A stretch of DNA of 64,000 bases from Mantis religiosa (Eukaryota; Arthropoda; Insecta; Mantodea; Mantidae). This document shows positions 63,995 to 64,000 of this stretch, piece by piece (the first letter of the stretch is position 1; each line of letters begins with the position of its first letter). A program made the translations under genes and the position numbers. The DNA lies in NCBI GenBank assembly GCA_030765055.1, contig CM060958.1, positions 424,001-488,000 on the forward strand, in the 5' to 3' direction. The notes under the pieces are model-generated. The model worked only from the letters and a program-made list of their open reading frames with translations, searched no databases and had not been told where the DNA came from.

Positions 63995-64000
63995 CATAGA
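63939..64000 (+). repeat. (GATA)n microsatellite, running off the window
   Basis: About 15 GATA repeats with one C-for-G change (GATACATA) near the end. Confidence 0.95.

Overview
This window is animal nuclear DNA dominated by transposable elements, almost certainly from an insect with a large, repeat-rich genome. A polyneopteran (cockroach, termite or orthopteran relative) is my guess from style alone. Three things point to a eukaryote: split genes with GT-AG introns, tRNA-derived SINEs with target-site duplications (TSDs), and LINE, Penelope-like (PLE), Ty3/Gypsy, mariner and piggyBac relics. Almost every element is broken by stops, frameshifts or truncation. Family labels used here (PLE-A to PLE-E, SINE1 to SINE6, Gypsy-0 to Gypsy-2) are working names for this window only.

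Host genes. One gene is clear. It is a POLE4-like histone-fold subunit of DNA polymerase epsilon on the minus strand, with exon 1 at 30180-30395 and exon 2 at 24951-25097. They are separated by a 5.08-kb phase-0 intron packed with repeats, and together encode about 120 residues. Two further terminal exons are plausible but unidentified: 7204-7309 (+) and 62415-62576 (-). A 91-codon ORF at 18169-18444 (+) is unassigned.

Layout. 1-4010: a truncated Gypsy element (Gypsy-0) inserted in a PLE, next to an oppositely oriented PLE that carries both reverse-transcriptase and GIY-YIG endonuclease regions. 4.0-20.5 kb: SINEs, LINE scraps, two decayed mariners, a solo LTR with a perfect 4-bp TSD, and short palindromic PLE insertions. 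20595-24658: a three-level nest (PLE-A containing a LINE containing a piggyBac), each level bracketed by its own TSD. 24.8-30.4 kb: POLE4. 31152-36990: a SINE with a 10-bp TSD, split by a complete 5.6-kb Gypsy element with LTRs, a tRNA-Leu primer site, a polypurine tract and a 4-bp TSD. 37.9-45.4 kb: a 5'-truncated Gypsy element abutting R1-like and Jockey-like LINE fragments. 47.4-54.6 kb: fold-back PLE and SINE insertions and a 942-bp Tc1/mariner element. 56.4-59.1 kb: a 22-copy minisatellite grown inside a SINE-like repeat. 60.1-62.3 kb: a perfect 263-bp palindrome with a hammerhead-like motif, then a PLE carrying a nested PLE fold-back. 63.2-64.0 kb: a 161-bp tandem repeat running into a GATA microsatellite.

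The recurring theme is fold-back architecture. At many loci a PLE tail, or a tRNA-derived SINE, is present as two inverted partial copies with both 3' ends facing outward, inside one TSD of 8-14 bp. All PLE families here carry a hammerhead-ribozyme-like signature: CTGATGA or a variant, a short stem, GAAA, then a tiny palindrome. A tRNA-SINE family (SINE1) adopts the same head-to-tail plus fold-back layout as the PLEs, and I regard that as the most unusual signal in the window.
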